A stretch of 18,964 bases of DNA from an uncultured Sutterella sp. (GCA_905198475.1 CAJKCQ010000044.1:1-18964), one strand, 5' to 3'; counted from the first letter of the stretch, positions 6,846 through 14,187 are shown. A program made the numbers and translations. Notes: generated by a model not told the origin, from the sequence alone.

Positions 6846-7802
6846 TCAATTCTCCTTTTCTCGAGCATCCGATGCGTTGACTTCCTCACTCCTCGGGCGC
6901 CGCTCGGCGAAGAACGCCCGCACGAGCGCCTCACCCTCAGCCGCCATCAGGCCGCCCTCGATCACCGGACGGTGGTTGACGCCGGGGAGGTCAAAAAGCC
7001 TCAGCGCTCCTTCGAGCGCGCCGCGGCGGGCGTCGCCCGCGCCGTAGACGATCCGCGCGCAGCGGGCTTCGGAAATCGCGCCCGCGCACATCGGACAAGG
7101 CTCGAGCGTCACGTAGAGAGTCGTGCCGGCAAGTCGGTGATTCTCCCTTACGGCGGCGGCGCGCCGGAGCGCGAGCACCTCGGCGTGGGCCGTGGGGTCG
7201 CCGAGCGCGAGGGTTTCGTTCCCCGCGCGGGCGATGATCCGCCCTTCGGCCGCGACGACGGCGCCCACGGGCACTTCGCCGCGCGCGGCGGCGGCGCGCG
7301 CCTCCTCGAGGGCCGCCGTCATGCAGCGGCGGTCGACCTCGGGGTCCGCGGCGACGCCCTTCGGGGCGTTCACCGTGCGGTTGCGCGTCTGCAGCGACGC
7401 CTTCATGCGCGCGCGCCTGAGCGCCAGAATCTCGCGCGCGGCCTCGAGGTCGTCCTCGAGGCGCTTTTCCGAGACGCCCGGGAGGGGCTCGATGGCCGCG
7501 GTCCAGCAGTCCCCGGCGGCTTCAAGAAACCCCGCATCGCGCACGGCGGTGAGGAGCTCCTGCGCAGAGGCCGCGAGCCAGTCGCCCGGGCCGGCGAGGA
7601 ACCGTTCAAGATGAGCCGTCACCCGCTCTTGCGCGAGCCCCTCCCCGCGGGGAAGGCCCAGGGCCGCGGCGCCCGCGACGACGCGCAGGTCGGCGGGGTC
7701 GCGCTGCGCGAGGGAGGCGAGCGGGGAGCCGCGGCGGATGGAGAGCGCCGTGAAGCGCTCGATGTCGGCGATCGAATAGTCTCGGGGAATCCAGCTGTAC
7801 AT
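6846..7802 (-). CDS. tadA: tRNA adenosine(34) deaminase with long N-terminal extension
   Basis: The C-terminal half (about 155-300) is a TadA deaminase, which converts wobble adenosine 34 to inosine in tRNA-Arg. It has the zinc and proton-shuttle motif H206-A-E208 and the PCPMC motif with C236 and C239. The protein has 318 residues, whereas TadA usually has about 150-170. The first 150 residues form a predicted helical, Ala/Leu/Arg-rich segment (MYSWIPRDYSIADIERF onward) that I do not recognise. Translation could also start at an internal ATG (M133, in RARMKASLQ), which would give a near-normal TadA, but the upstream part looks like a real protein. No clear ribosome binding site precedes 7802. 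It heads the tadA-ldcA-kinase unit and is divergent from the gene at 7956. Confidence 0.85.
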   Translation of the reverse strand: MYSWIPRDYSIADIERFTALSIRRGSPLASLAQRDPADLRVVAGAAALGLPRGEGLAQERVTAHLERFLAGPGDWLAASAQELLTAVRDAGFLEAAGDCWTAAIEPLPGVSEKRLEDDLEAAREILALRRARMKASLQTRNRTVNAPKGVAADPEVDRRCMTAALEEARAAAARGEVPVGAVVAAEGRIIARAGNETLALGDPTAHAEVLALRRAAAVRENHRLAGTTLYVTLEPCPMCAGAISEARCARIVYGAGDARRGALEGALRLFDLPGVNHRPVIEGGLMAAEGEALVRAFFAERRPRSEEVNASDAREKEN

Positions 7803-7955
7803 GGGGCGTTGAGTGGGAGCAATGCTCGGGGAACCGTTTCCGGCATTCTACGAACCTCGGGCGCCGTCGCGCCGCCCTTCTATACTCTCTTGCCGACTTC
7901 GCGGCGCCCACCCTTGAGAAGCGCGCCGCTCCACCGCTCTAGAAGGAGATTCCTC
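7803..7955. promoter_or_regulatory. divergent promoter region between tadA and the small exported protein
   Basis: Candidate -10 boxes exist in both directions: TATACT on the plus strand at 7881-7886, and TAGAAT on the minus strand at 7850-7845. Neither has a good TTGACA-like partner at 17 bp, so these assignments are weak. Confidence 0.3.
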
Positions 7956-8390
7956 TTGCGCCGCACGCTTCTTTCCGTTCTGCTCTCTGCGCCCATCCTT
8001 CTCGGAGCCGGCGCGGCGGCGGCCGCCTCATCCTCCTCCGCCGCCCCTGCGGCGCTCGCCGACTGCCTCTACAAGAACACCGGCACGGCCGAGCGCACGG
8101 TCTTCCTGCAATGGGCCTACGTCACGCTCGGGAAGACCGACGCCGCCAAAGCCGTGGCGGCCATTCCCTCGGCCAAGACGAAGCAGGTGGAGACCCAGGC
8201 GCAGACGGCGCTCACCAAGGTGGTCTTGAAGAGCTGCCCCAAGGAGGCGGTGAACGTGCTGCTCGCCGACCCGAGAAACGGCCTGCAGACGACGTTGGTC
8301 GCGCTCGCCGAGAAGCTCGTCGCGGCCGAGATCGAGAAGCGCACGACGCCGATCCTCAACCTGACGATCACGGATCTGCTACGCCGTTGA
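7956..8390 (+). CDS. small exported protein of unknown function
   Basis: The TTG start at 7956 is set by AAGGAG at 7943-7948, 7 bases upstream. The 144-residue product begins LRRTLLSVLLSAPILLGAG, a clear Sec signal peptide, followed by an Ala/Ser-rich stretch where cleavage is likely (about residues 20-36). The mature part is helical and has just two cysteines, C37 and C94, which could form a disulfide in the periplasm. No domain is recognised. No terminator with a T run was found after it; a weak hairpin (GCCCTC 8392-8397 / GAGGGC 8415-8420) is present. It stands alone on the plus strand, convergent with the HigA-like gene. Confidence 0.7.
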   Translation: MRRTLLSVLLSAPILLGAGAAAAASSSSAAPAALADCLYKNTGTAERTVFLQWAYVTLGKTDAAKAVAAIPSAKTKQVETQAQTALTKVVLKSCPKEAVNVLLADPRNGLQTTLVALAEKLVAAEIEKRTTPILNLTITDLLRR

Positions 8391-8478
8391 CGCCCTCCCG
8401 GCGCGGCCGATTGAGAGGGCCGGGCGGCCGAACCGCGCCGCCTCAGGGGGCTCCGCCCGCTCGGGGGGCGCAGTGCGC

Positions 8479-8814
8479 TCAGCGCGCAGCCTTCCCGGAT
8501 TTCGAAGGTTTTGCGCTCTGCGCCTCAGTCCACTCGTCCCAGGCCTTCTGCATTTCGATCCAGGGCGCGGCGCCCGTGCCGAAGACCTGGCCGGCAACGG
8601 CCGCCATCGGGTCGGTCACGGGCGCTTCGCCCGCGAGCACGGCGTCGAGCTCGGCGGGCGTGAGGCCGAACCACTTCGCCGCGACGGCAAGGGGCGTGTC
8701 TTCGAGCACTTCAGCGAGGACCGCGCCCGGGTGATTGGGCGCCTGCGCACGGCCGCGGCCGGCCGCTCCCCGCGCGCCGCCGCGGGATCCCTTCGAGCGG
8801 TTTGCGCCCGCCAT
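8479..8814 (-). CDS. HigA/VapI-like helix-turn-helix protein without a visible toxin
   Basis: A 111-residue protein. Residues 28-99 follow the HigA antitoxin pattern: NHPGAVLAEVLE, a helix-turn-helix-like LAVAAKWFGLTPAELDAVLAGEAPVTDPMAA (given here as a span, about 42-72), then QVFGTGAAPWIEMQKAWDEW. HigA proteins carry HPGE-x-L near the start and FGTSPEFWLNLQ-x-xYD near the end. The first 25 residues are an Arg/Gly-rich tail (RSKGSRGGARGAAGRGR) that may bind nucleic acid. The ATG at 8814 overlaps the alcohol dehydrogenase stop (TGATG), implying coupled translation. No HigB-type toxin is adjacent on either side. It may be a domesticated regulator rather than an antitoxin. Confidence 0.7.
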   Translation of the reverse strand: MAGANRSKGSRGGARGAAGRGRAQAPNHPGAVLAEVLEDTPLAVAAKWFGLTPAELDAVLAGEAPVTDPMAAVAGQVFGTGAAPWIEMQKAWDEWTEAQSAKPSKSGKAAR

Positions 8815-9980
8815 CACTGCGCCCCCGTGAGGATCGCCTCGACGTCGTCGGCGGCGAGGGGCTTCAAGTGCCCCACCGGCCCCTTGCGGCAGCAGTGGCG
8901 CGCGAGCGCTTCAATCGGGCAGTCCACGGCGCCCAGGGTCGCCATCGTGGTGGGCATGCCGAGGGTCTGCAGCCACCCGGTGAACTTCGCGATGCCGAGC
9001 GCGATCGTCGCGGCGTCCTCCACCTGGGGTTCAACCTCCATCACGCGCACGGCGAAGTCCACGAAGCGCTTGGGCGCGAAGTGCGACACGTAGCGCATCC
9101 AGGACGGAATCACCACTGCGAGGCCGCAGCCGTGGACGATGTGTTCGTTCCAACCCGAGATCTCATGCTCGATCGCGTGGCAGGCCCAGTCCTCCTCGCG
9201 CCCGAGACCGAAGCAGCCGCTGTGCGCGAACGTGCCGGCGAGGCCGATCTGGCACCAGGCGTCGTAGTCGGAGGGGTCGGAGAGGACCTTCGGCCCGAAG
9301 GCGATGATGGTGCGCATCGCCGCTTCGGCCTGGTGGTCCGTGTAGTCGGTCGCCGTCGTGTTCGTGAAGTAGCGCTCGAGGATGTGCGACAGCATGTCGG
9401 TGACGCCCGCGCCGATCTGCATCGCCGGCAGGGTCGAGAAGCGCGCCGGGTTGATGAACGCGGCCTTCGGGCGGATCGCCTCGGAGCCGATGCCCGCCTT
9501 CGTGCCGTGGTGCGTGATCACGGCGCGGATCGACTGCTCGGAGCCAGCGGCCGGAATCGTGAGGACGGCGAAGACGGGGAGCGCCTTCTCAACCGTCGCG
9601 CGCCCTTCGAAGAAGTCCCAACAGTCGCCCTCGTACTCGAGGCCCGCCGCCACGGCCTTCGCGGTGTCGATCACCGAGCCGCCGCCCACGGCGACCACGG
9701 CCTTCACGCCCTGATCGCGCACCCAGTCGATCGTCTCGCGCACGAATCCCATGCGCGGGTTGGGCTGCACGCCGCCCATTTCGATCACGCAGAAGCCCGA
9801 CTCCTCGAGGCTCTTCTCGACCGCATCGAGAATGCCGGTGCGGCGCGCGGAGCCGCCGCCGAAGAGAACGAGCACCTTGGCGGGTCGCCCGAGAATGCCG
9901 AGGGCGGTTTCACCCACCTTGAGTTCGGCGTCGCGGCCGAAGACGAGGCGTGTCGGATTGCAGTAGGAGAAGTTGAGCAT
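8814..9980 (-). CDS. iron-containing alcohol dehydrogenase (YqhD/BdhA type)
   Basis: A 388-residue group III NAD(P)-dependent alcohol dehydrogenase, cytoplasmic, interconverting aldehydes or ketones and alcohols. The nucleotide-binding GGGS is at 99-102 (VAVGGGSVIDTAKA). Metal ligands are D195 and H199 (GVTDMLSH), H268 (within CHAIEHE, where H272 follows) and H283 (HGCG). The start NFSYCNPTRLVFGR is typical of the butanol-dehydrogenase/YqhD branch. GAGGAGG lies 9 bases upstream of the ATG at 9980. The stop overlaps the start of the HigA-like gene. A tandem 9-bp direct repeat upstream (10008-10027) is a candidate regulator site. The substrate is not determinable; a role in removing reactive aldehydes or in fermentation is likely. 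Confidence 0.9.
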   Translation of the reverse strand: MLNFSYCNPTRLVFGRDAELKVGETALGILGRPAKVLVLFGGGSARRTGILDAVEKSLEESGFCVIEMGGVQPNPRMGFVRETIDWVRDQGVKAVVAVGGGSVIDTAKAVAAGLEYEGDCWDFFEGRATVEKALPVFAVLTIPAAGSEQSIRAVITHHGTKAGIGSEAIRPKAAFINPARFSTLPAMQIGAGVTDMLSHILERYFTNTTATDYTDHQAEAAMRTIIAFGPKVLSDPSDYDAWCQIGLAGTFAHSGCFGLGREEDWACHAIEHEISGWNEHIVHGCGLAVVIPSWMRYVSHFAPKRFVDFAVRVMEVEPQVEDAATIALGIAKFTGWLQTLGMPTTMATLGAVDCPIEALARHCCRKGPVGHLKPLAADDVEAILTGAQ

Positions 9981-10007
9981 GAGGCGGTGCCTCCTCGAAG
10001 GTTGAGT

Positions 10008-10027
10008 TGAGCTTCCAATGAGCTTCC
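10008..10027. promoter_or_regulatory. tandem direct repeat TGAGCTTCC x2 at 11-bp spacing
   Basis: TGAGCTTCC occurs at 10008-10016 and again at 10019-10027, separated by AA. The 11-bp period puts both copies on one face of the helix, as in many activator sites. It lies 28-47 bases upstream of the alcohol dehydrogenase ATG. Confidence 0.35.
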
Positions 10028-10087
10028 CTTGTCGCCGGCGCGGCTCCTTGGGAGCTGAGACGCGCGCTCTAAGGCGGAGGCCCGTGA

Positions 10088-10912
10088 CTAAAGTTTATCG
10101 GCGCCGCGCGCCAGACGGCGGCGGCTTGCGTCGAAGAGGCAGACCGCGGCGGCCGCGGCGACGTTGAGGGACTCCACGCCCGGGACGATCGGAATCCAGT
10201 AGCGCTCGTCGGCGGCGGTGAGGGCCTCCTTGGAGAGCCCCGGCCCCTCCGCGCCCATCATCCAGCAGACGGGTCCGCGGGCGGTGTAGTCCGGTGCGGT
10301 GAAGAGGTTCTCGCCCCCGCGGGCGTCCGCGGCGAGAAGCCGCCCCGCATACGCCTCGCGGAAGCGCCGCACGGAGCACCCTTCGATCAGGTTCACCGTG
10401 AAGTGCGCGCCCATGCCGGCGCGCAGCACGCGCGGCGTCCAGAGTCCGACGGTGCCCGGGCTCGCAACCACGGTCTTCACGCCCGAGGCGGCCGCGGTGC
10501 GGATGAGCGTTCCGGCGTTCCCCGCGTCCTGCACGCCGTCGAGGTAGAGCGCGTCCGTGCGCCCCCAGAGCTCGGGGTCGGGCGCGTCGGGCAGCGCGAT
10601 CTCGCACATCACGCCCACGCCGTTCTCAACGGGCGAAACGGCGTCGTAGAGGCGCTTCGTGAGGAGAAAGGAGCACGCGTTCTTGGCGCCGGCCAGCCGG
10701 TCGGCGAGCGCCTGCGCCTCGTTCGTCGCGGCGCCCGAGCAAAGGATGACCGCATGCACCTTCACTTCCGGGTGCTCGAGCACGACCTGCAGCAGATGAA
10801 TGCCTTCGAGGAGCGCGGAGCCTTCGCGTCGGATGCTCCGCGGGTCGTTGGCAAGCTTCTTCCAGCGCTTCACGCGCGGATTCGCTTCGCTTTCGATGTA
10901 GAGATGACTCAC
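10088..10912 (-). CDS. SpoU/TrmH-family RNA 2'-O-methyltransferase
   Basis: A 274-residue SPOUT-class enzyme that would transfer a methyl group from S-adenosylmethionine to a ribose in rRNA or tRNA. All three SpoU motifs are present: DGVQDAGNAGTLIRTA (125-140), MMGAEGPGLS (218-227) and IPIVPGVESLNVAAAAA (240-256). An N-terminal substrate-binding domain (1-about 105, starting NPRVKRWKKL) resembles the L30e-like domain of RlmB/TsnR-type enzymes. The GTG at 10912 is chosen because AGGAA lies 8 bases upstream and the family begins with NPRVK; the longer open frame extends into structured intergenic DNA. It follows rnhB after about 90 bases, a common gene neighbour in beta-proteobacteria. The exact target nucleotide cannot be read. 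Confidence 0.87.
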   Translation of the reverse strand: MSHLYIESEANPRVKRWKKLANDPRSIRREGSALLEGIHLLQVVLEHPEVKVHAVILCSGAATNEAQALADRLAGAKNACSFLLTKRLYDAVSPVENGVGVMCEIALPDAPDPELWGRTDALYLDGVQDAGNAGTLIRTAAASGVKTVVASPGTVGLWTPRVLRAGMGAHFTVNLIEGCSVRRFREAYAGRLLAADARGGENLFTAPDYTARGPVCWMMGAEGPGLSKEALTAADERYWIPIVPGVESLNVAAAAAVCLFDASRRRLARGADKL

Positions 10913-10934
10913 GGGAGGAGTTCCTGATGGGGTT

Positions 10935-10989
10935 GGCGGGCGCCGGCCCGCCCGCCGCCTGCTGCGGCCGGGCGCTCCGGGCGCCTTTT
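10935..10989. other. GC-rich hairpins between rnhB and the methyltransferase gene
   Basis: GGCGGGC (10935-10941) pairs with GCCCGCC (10946-10952) around a 4-base loop. GGCGC (10971-10975) pairs with GCGCC (10981-10985) and is followed by TTTT on the plus strand. On the minus strand, the direction of rnhB, no T run follows, so an intercistronic or mRNA-stability role is more likely than termination. Confidence 0.35.
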
Positions 10990-11003
10990 GAATTGCGTGA
11001 AGA

Positions 11004-11672
11004 TTATTGATTTTCACGCGCCTGCGCAATCATCGTCTTCACGGGCTCGAAGCTCCTGCGGTGGTGGGGCGAGGGCCCGAGGCGGCGAAGGGCCTCCAGG
11101 TGCGCGGCGGTGCCGTAGCCCGCGTGGACCGCGAACCCGTAGCCCGGGCACTCGCGGTCGAGCTCGGCCATCAGATGGTCTCGGGCGGTCTTGGCGAGGA
11201 TCGAGGCGGCGGAGATCGCCGGAATGAGGGCGTCGCCCTTCACCACGGTCTCGAAAGGGGCCGCGAGGTGGTGCGGCGCCCGGTTGCCGTCGATCAGAAT
11301 GAGTTCGGGCGCGGTGGCGAGGCCCGCGAGCGCCCGCTCCATCGCGAGGAAGGTCGCTTCGAGGATGTTCACGCGGTCGATCTCTTCGACCGAGGCCCAG
11401 CCGACGCCCCAGGCGAGCGCGCGCTCGCGGATCATGGGCGCCAAGGCCTCGCGCTTCTTCGCCGAAAGCTTCTTGGAGTCGTTCAACCCCTCGATCGGGC
11501 GCTTGGGGTCGAGGATCACCGCCGCGGCGCAGACGGGGCCGGCGAGCGGCCCGCGGCCGGCTTCGTCCACCCCGGCCGTGAGGCGCGGCAGCCCCTCGAG
11601 GCCGCCCGCGAGAAAGAGGCTCCCGGCGAAGACTTCGGCGGGATCGGGGGCGGTGGACTTGCGGCGGGCCAT
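11004..11672 (-). CDS. rnhB: ribonuclease HII
   Basis: A 222-residue nuclease that removes ribonucleotides from RNA-DNA hybrids. The DEAGRGPLAGPV motif supplies D36 and E37; D128 (LILIDGN) and D165 (TARDHLM) complete the four acidic metal ligands. LNDSKKLSAKKRE and GYGTAAHLEALRRLGPSPHHRRSF (given as a span near the C-terminus) are family hallmarks. No good ribosome binding site precedes the ATG at 11672. A strong terminator ends only about 23 bases upstream, so the gene must depend on readthrough, on a very short leader or on a promoter overlapping the terminator. In the usual lpx cluster it directly follows lpxB. Confidence 0.93.
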   Translation of the reverse strand: MARRKSTAPDPAEVFAGSLFLAGGLEGLPRLTAGVDEAGRGPLAGPVCAAAVILDPKRPIEGLNDSKKLSAKKREALAPMIRERALAWGVGWASVEEIDRVNILEATFLAMERALAGLATAPELILIDGNRAPHHLAAPFETVVKGDALIPAISAASILAKTARDHLMAELDRECPGYGFAVHAGYGTAAHLEALRRLGPSPHHRRSFEPVKTMIAQARENQ

Positions 11673-11694
11673 GGCGGGTTAAGCGGGTGCGGAG

Positions 11695-11727
11695 AAAAAA
11701 AGAAAAGCCGGACGCGGCGCGTCCGGC
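11695..11727 (-). terminator. strong rho-independent terminator after lpxB
   Basis: Read on the minus strand, GCCGGACGC (11727-11719) and GCGTCCGGC (11715-11707) form a perfect 9-bp stem with a 3-base loop. It is followed by TTTTCTTTTTTT (11706-11695). It sits between lpxB and rnhB. Confidence 0.9.
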
Positions 11728-11753
11728 GCGATGCGCCTTCAGGCGAAAGGAGG

Positions 11754-12938
11754 TCAGTTCCAGCGGCGCAGCGCGTGGGATTCGAGCACGTCGGCGACGA
11801 GCTTGGACGTGTCGGCCTTGAGGAGCTCGTGGAGCTTCGTGAAGCGCTCGACCAATTCGCGGCGCTTCGCGTCGTTCTCAAGCGCGTCCTGCAGCGCCCA
11901 GGAGATCTGGTCCGCGCAGCAGTAGTACTGCAGGAACTCCGGCACGACGTTCTCGCCCATCAGAATGTTGGGGAGCGACACGTGGCGGATGAGGGCCTTC
12001 TTCTGCATGATCATGCCCGTGAGCGCGGGCATGCTGTAGCCCACCACCATGGGCTTCTTGTAGAGCGCCGTCTCCAGGGTGGCCGTGCCGGAGGCGACGA
12101 GCACGGCGTCGGCCGCCTCGATCATGCGGTGGCTCTCGCCGATGCGCACGATCATGCGCTGCGCGAGGCGGGCGTACTGACCGGCGATGAAGATGATCCG
12201 CTCGCGGGCCTGTTCGTCCGCGGCCGGAATGAGGACGTGCATGTCGCCCCAGCGGTGCAGGAGCTTCTCGACCGCACCGAAGAAGGCCGCAGCGCACCCC
12301 TTCACCTCGTCGAGGCGGGAGCCCGGCATCACGGTCACCACCGGGAGCGTGTCCTCGGTGAGGCCGTAGTCGCGGCGGGCGCCCTCGGTGTCGGGCACCA
12401 TCGGGATCACCGAGGCGAGCGGGTGGCCGACGTAGGTCGCCTCAATGCCCGCACGGCGGTAGATCTCCTGCTCGAAGGGGAAGACGAGGAGCATGTGGTC
12501 GACCGAGCGGCGGATCGCGTGGATGCGCTCGGGGCGCCAGGCCCAGATCGCGGGGCTCACGTAGTGCACGGTGGGCACGCCGCGGCGGCGCAGCTGCTGC
12601 TCGACGCCGAGGTTGAAGTCCGGCGCATCGACGCCCACGAAGATGCGCGGGTTCAAGGCGGCGATCGAGCGGACGAGCTCGTTTCTCAGACGCACGAGGC
12701 GCGGCAGGTGCGTGAGCACCTCGACGTAGCCGCGCACGGAGAGTTCACGGATGTCATGCCAGGCGTGAAAGCCCGCCGCGCGCATGCGCGCGCCGCCCAC
12801 GCCGTACTGCGGGGCGCCCTCGAAGCGCTTCTCCACCTCGGGGAGCGCAAGGCTCGCGATGTAGTCGCCGCTCGCTTCGCCGGCAAGCCAGGCGATGCCG
12901 TTGGTTTCAGAGGTCGGTTGCGGACGATGGGTGCCCAT
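11754..12938 (-). CDS. lpxB: lipid-A-disaccharide synthase
   Basis: A 394-residue GT-B glycosyltransferase (family GT19) acting at the inner membrane. It joins UDP-2,3-diacylglucosamine to lipid X to make the lipid A disaccharide. GEASGD near the N-terminus (about 20-25), the VGVDAPDFNLG and HYVSPAIWAWRPERI segments, the VMPGSRLDEV loop and ASGTATLETAL near the nucleotide site are diagnostic. Length is normal. GGAGAG lies 7 bases upstream of the ATG. The gap of about 90 bases to lpxA contains a GC-rich hairpin (CCCGCCCTGCGGGGCGGG, 12974-12991) without a T run, so lpxA and lpxB probably share a transcript that ends at 11695-11727. Confidence 0.95.
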   Translation of the reverse strand: MGTHRPQPTSETNGIAWLAGEASGDYIASLALPEVEKRFEGAPQYGVGGARMRAAGFHAWHDIRELSVRGYVEVLTHLPRLVRLRNELVRSIAALNPRIFVGVDAPDFNLGVEQQLRRRGVPTVHYVSPAIWAWRPERIHAIRRSVDHMLLVFPFEQEIYRRAGIEATYVGHPLASVIPMVPDTEGARRDYGLTEDTLPVVTVMPGSRLDEVKGCAAAFFGAVEKLLHRWGDMHVLIPAADEQARERIIFIAGQYARLAQRMIVRIGESHRMIEAADAVLVASGTATLETALYKKPMVVGYSMPALTGMIMQKKALIRHVSLPNILMGENVVPEFLQYYCCADQISWALQDALENDAKRRELVERFTKLHELLKADTSKLVADVLESHALRRWN

Positions 12939-13026
12939 GATGTTGCTCTCCAGCGTTTCTTGTCTTTCGTCGTCCCGCCCTGCGGGGCGGGACGGGGGTC
13001 TGAGGCTTGGTCGTGCGCGTCCCGGG

Positions 13027-13815
13027 TCAGCGGATCACACCGCGCGGGCTCGTCGTGACGAAGCCCACGAAGACGTCGAGCACGTGCGCGGCGCCGGGGA
13101 AGTCGACCTTGAGCGCCTCAATCTTCTCCGCGGCCTCCTTCACCGTGAGGTTCTCGCGGTAGAAGTGCCCGTAGGCCTTCCTCAGCGCCCGGATCTGCTC
13201 GTCGGTATACCCGGAGCGCCGCAGACCCACGAGATTGAGTCCCGCGACCTTGCAGGGGTTGAGGTGGCAGATCACGTAGGGCGGCACGTCCTGCAGCACG
13301 CCCGAGGCGCCGCCCACCATCGCGTGTTCGCCGATGCGAACGAACTGGTGCACGGCGGCCTGACCGCCCAAGATGGCGAAGTCGCCGACGGTGACGTGGC
13401 CCGCGAGGGCGACGTTGTTGGCGAGGATCACGTCGTTGCCCACGCGGCAGTCATGCGCGACGTGCGCGTTCGCCATGAAGAGGTTGCGGCTGCCGACGCG
13501 CGTGATTCCCTCGTCCTGCGTCGTGCCGATCGACATCGTGCAGTTTTCGCGGATCACGTTGTCGTCACCCACGATGAGCGCGGTGTCTTCGCCGCGGTAC
13601 TTCTTGTCCTGCGGATCGCAGCCGATCGAGGCGCCCGCGTAGACCACGTTGCGGCAGCCGATCTCGGTGCGCCCTTCGACGACCACGTGGCTGCGCAGCA
13701 CCGTGCCCGCGCCGATCTTCACCTTCGGTCCGATGAGACAGAAGGGACCGACCACGACGTCCTCGGCGAGGACCGCTTCGGGCGCCACGACGGCGCTCGG
13801 ATGAATCTGAGGCAT
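13027..13815 (-). CDS. lpxA: UDP-N-acetylglucosamine acyltransferase
   Basis: The first enzyme of lipid A synthesis, 262 residues, a trimeric left-handed beta-helix built from hexapeptide repeats (about 1-185) with a helical C-terminal part. The catalytic His is H121 in NAHVAHDC (His125 in E. coli). G169 in MVGGASGV lines up with E. coli G173, the residue that allows a 14-carbon acyl chain, so 3-hydroxymyristoyl transfer is inferred. The ATG at 13815 has AGGAAG 8 bases upstream and gives the usual N-terminus MPQIHPSAVV; a longer frame to 13866 would add 17 unconserved residues. Unlike in most relatives it is separated from fabZ by 487 bases carrying a terminator and a candidate promoter. Confidence 0.95.
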   Translation of the reverse strand: MPQIHPSAVVAPEAVLAEDVVVGPFCLIGPKVKIGAGTVLRSHVVVEGRTEIGCRNVVYAGASIGCDPQDKKYRGEDTALIVGDDNVIRENCTMSIGTTQDEGITRVGSRNLFMANAHVAHDCRVGNDVILANNVALAGHVTVGDFAILGGQAAVHQFVRIGEHAMVGGASGVLQDVPPYVICHLNPCKVAGLNLVGLRRSGYTDEQIRALRKAYGHFYRENLTVKEAAEKIEALKVDFPGAAHVLDVFVGFVTTSPRGVIR

Positions 13816-14025
13816 GCTGAAATCTTCCTGTTTGGCGCTCCTCCGGGGGGAAGAACGGCGGCGCAAGGCGCGCGCCGTCCCGCCTGCAGAGCGCCTGAGG
13901 TGGGTTCGGAGCGGCCGGCGGGCCCGCAGGCGCCTCCTTCACGCTCCTTCCGGCATTCTCTCAGCCGGATCTTCCTCACGGCTTAAATGAGCGGAAGGAC
14001 GTGGTGGGCGCGCAGGCCGAATCCC

Positions 14026-14074
14026 GGGACGTGCGGCATCCCTCCTGCACGCCCCGCCGACCGGTGCAGCAGGG
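14026..14074 (-). promoter_or_regulatory. alternative hairpins in the lpxA leader around an AGGAGGG
   Basis: On the transcript, GGGGCGTGC (14055-14047) can pair with GCACGTCCC (14034-14026), one G-T pair, leaving AGGAGGGATG in a 12-base loop. Alternatively, the bases just after the -10 box (14074-14064, ending CTGCAC) can pair with GTGCAGGAGGG (14050-14040), with one mismatch, hiding the same AGGAGGG. The two folds exclude each other, which is the layout of a switch. This is seen in sequence only; no function is shown. Confidence 0.35.
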
Positions 14075-14080
14075 ATTATA
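14075..14080 (-). promoter_or_regulatory. perfect TATAAT -10 box upstream of lpxA
   Basis: TATAAT on the minus strand at 14080-14075 in very GC-rich DNA. The -35 region at 17-18 bp spacing reads only GTCTTC/TGTCTT, a weak match. Transcription would begin near 14068, giving a leader of about 250 nucleotides for lpxA. It comes after the fabZ terminator, so it would supply lpxA-lpxB independently. Confidence 0.5.
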
Positions 14081-14187
14081 CGGGCCGCCCGCAGGCCGAA
14101 GACATCCCGCCCAAAGGCTCACGGGCGCCTTGAGGCGCCGCCCCGGGGGGAAAGCGGACGGGGGAAGCCGGCGGAAAAAGCGGACGG

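Noticed and set aside
8391..8478. Terminator between the small exported protein and the HigA-like gene
   Set aside because: GC-rich short hairpins are present but there is no T tract on either strand.
11007..13058. Open frame of 683 codons on the plus strand opposite rnhB and lpxB
   Set aside because: It covers two clear genes and a terminator, and has the same Arg/His/Asp/Val-rich shadow composition.
13935..13975. CTGAGA with a following TGCCGG in the lpxA leader as part of a TPP riboswitch
   Set aside because: Only the CTGAGA and a short stem are present; the other conserved TPP core segments are absent, and lpxA is not a thiamine gene.
13719..13979. Open frame in the lpxA leader overlapping the lpxA start
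   Set aside because: Composition is low-complexity, no family is visible, and it overlaps the lpxA start out of frame.
13983..14039. 18-codon frame in the lpxA leader as a gene of its own
   Set aside because: Its AGGAGGG touches the ATG, too close for normal initiation, and it may only reflect hairpin sequence. It is kept as part of the leader observation, not as a CDS.
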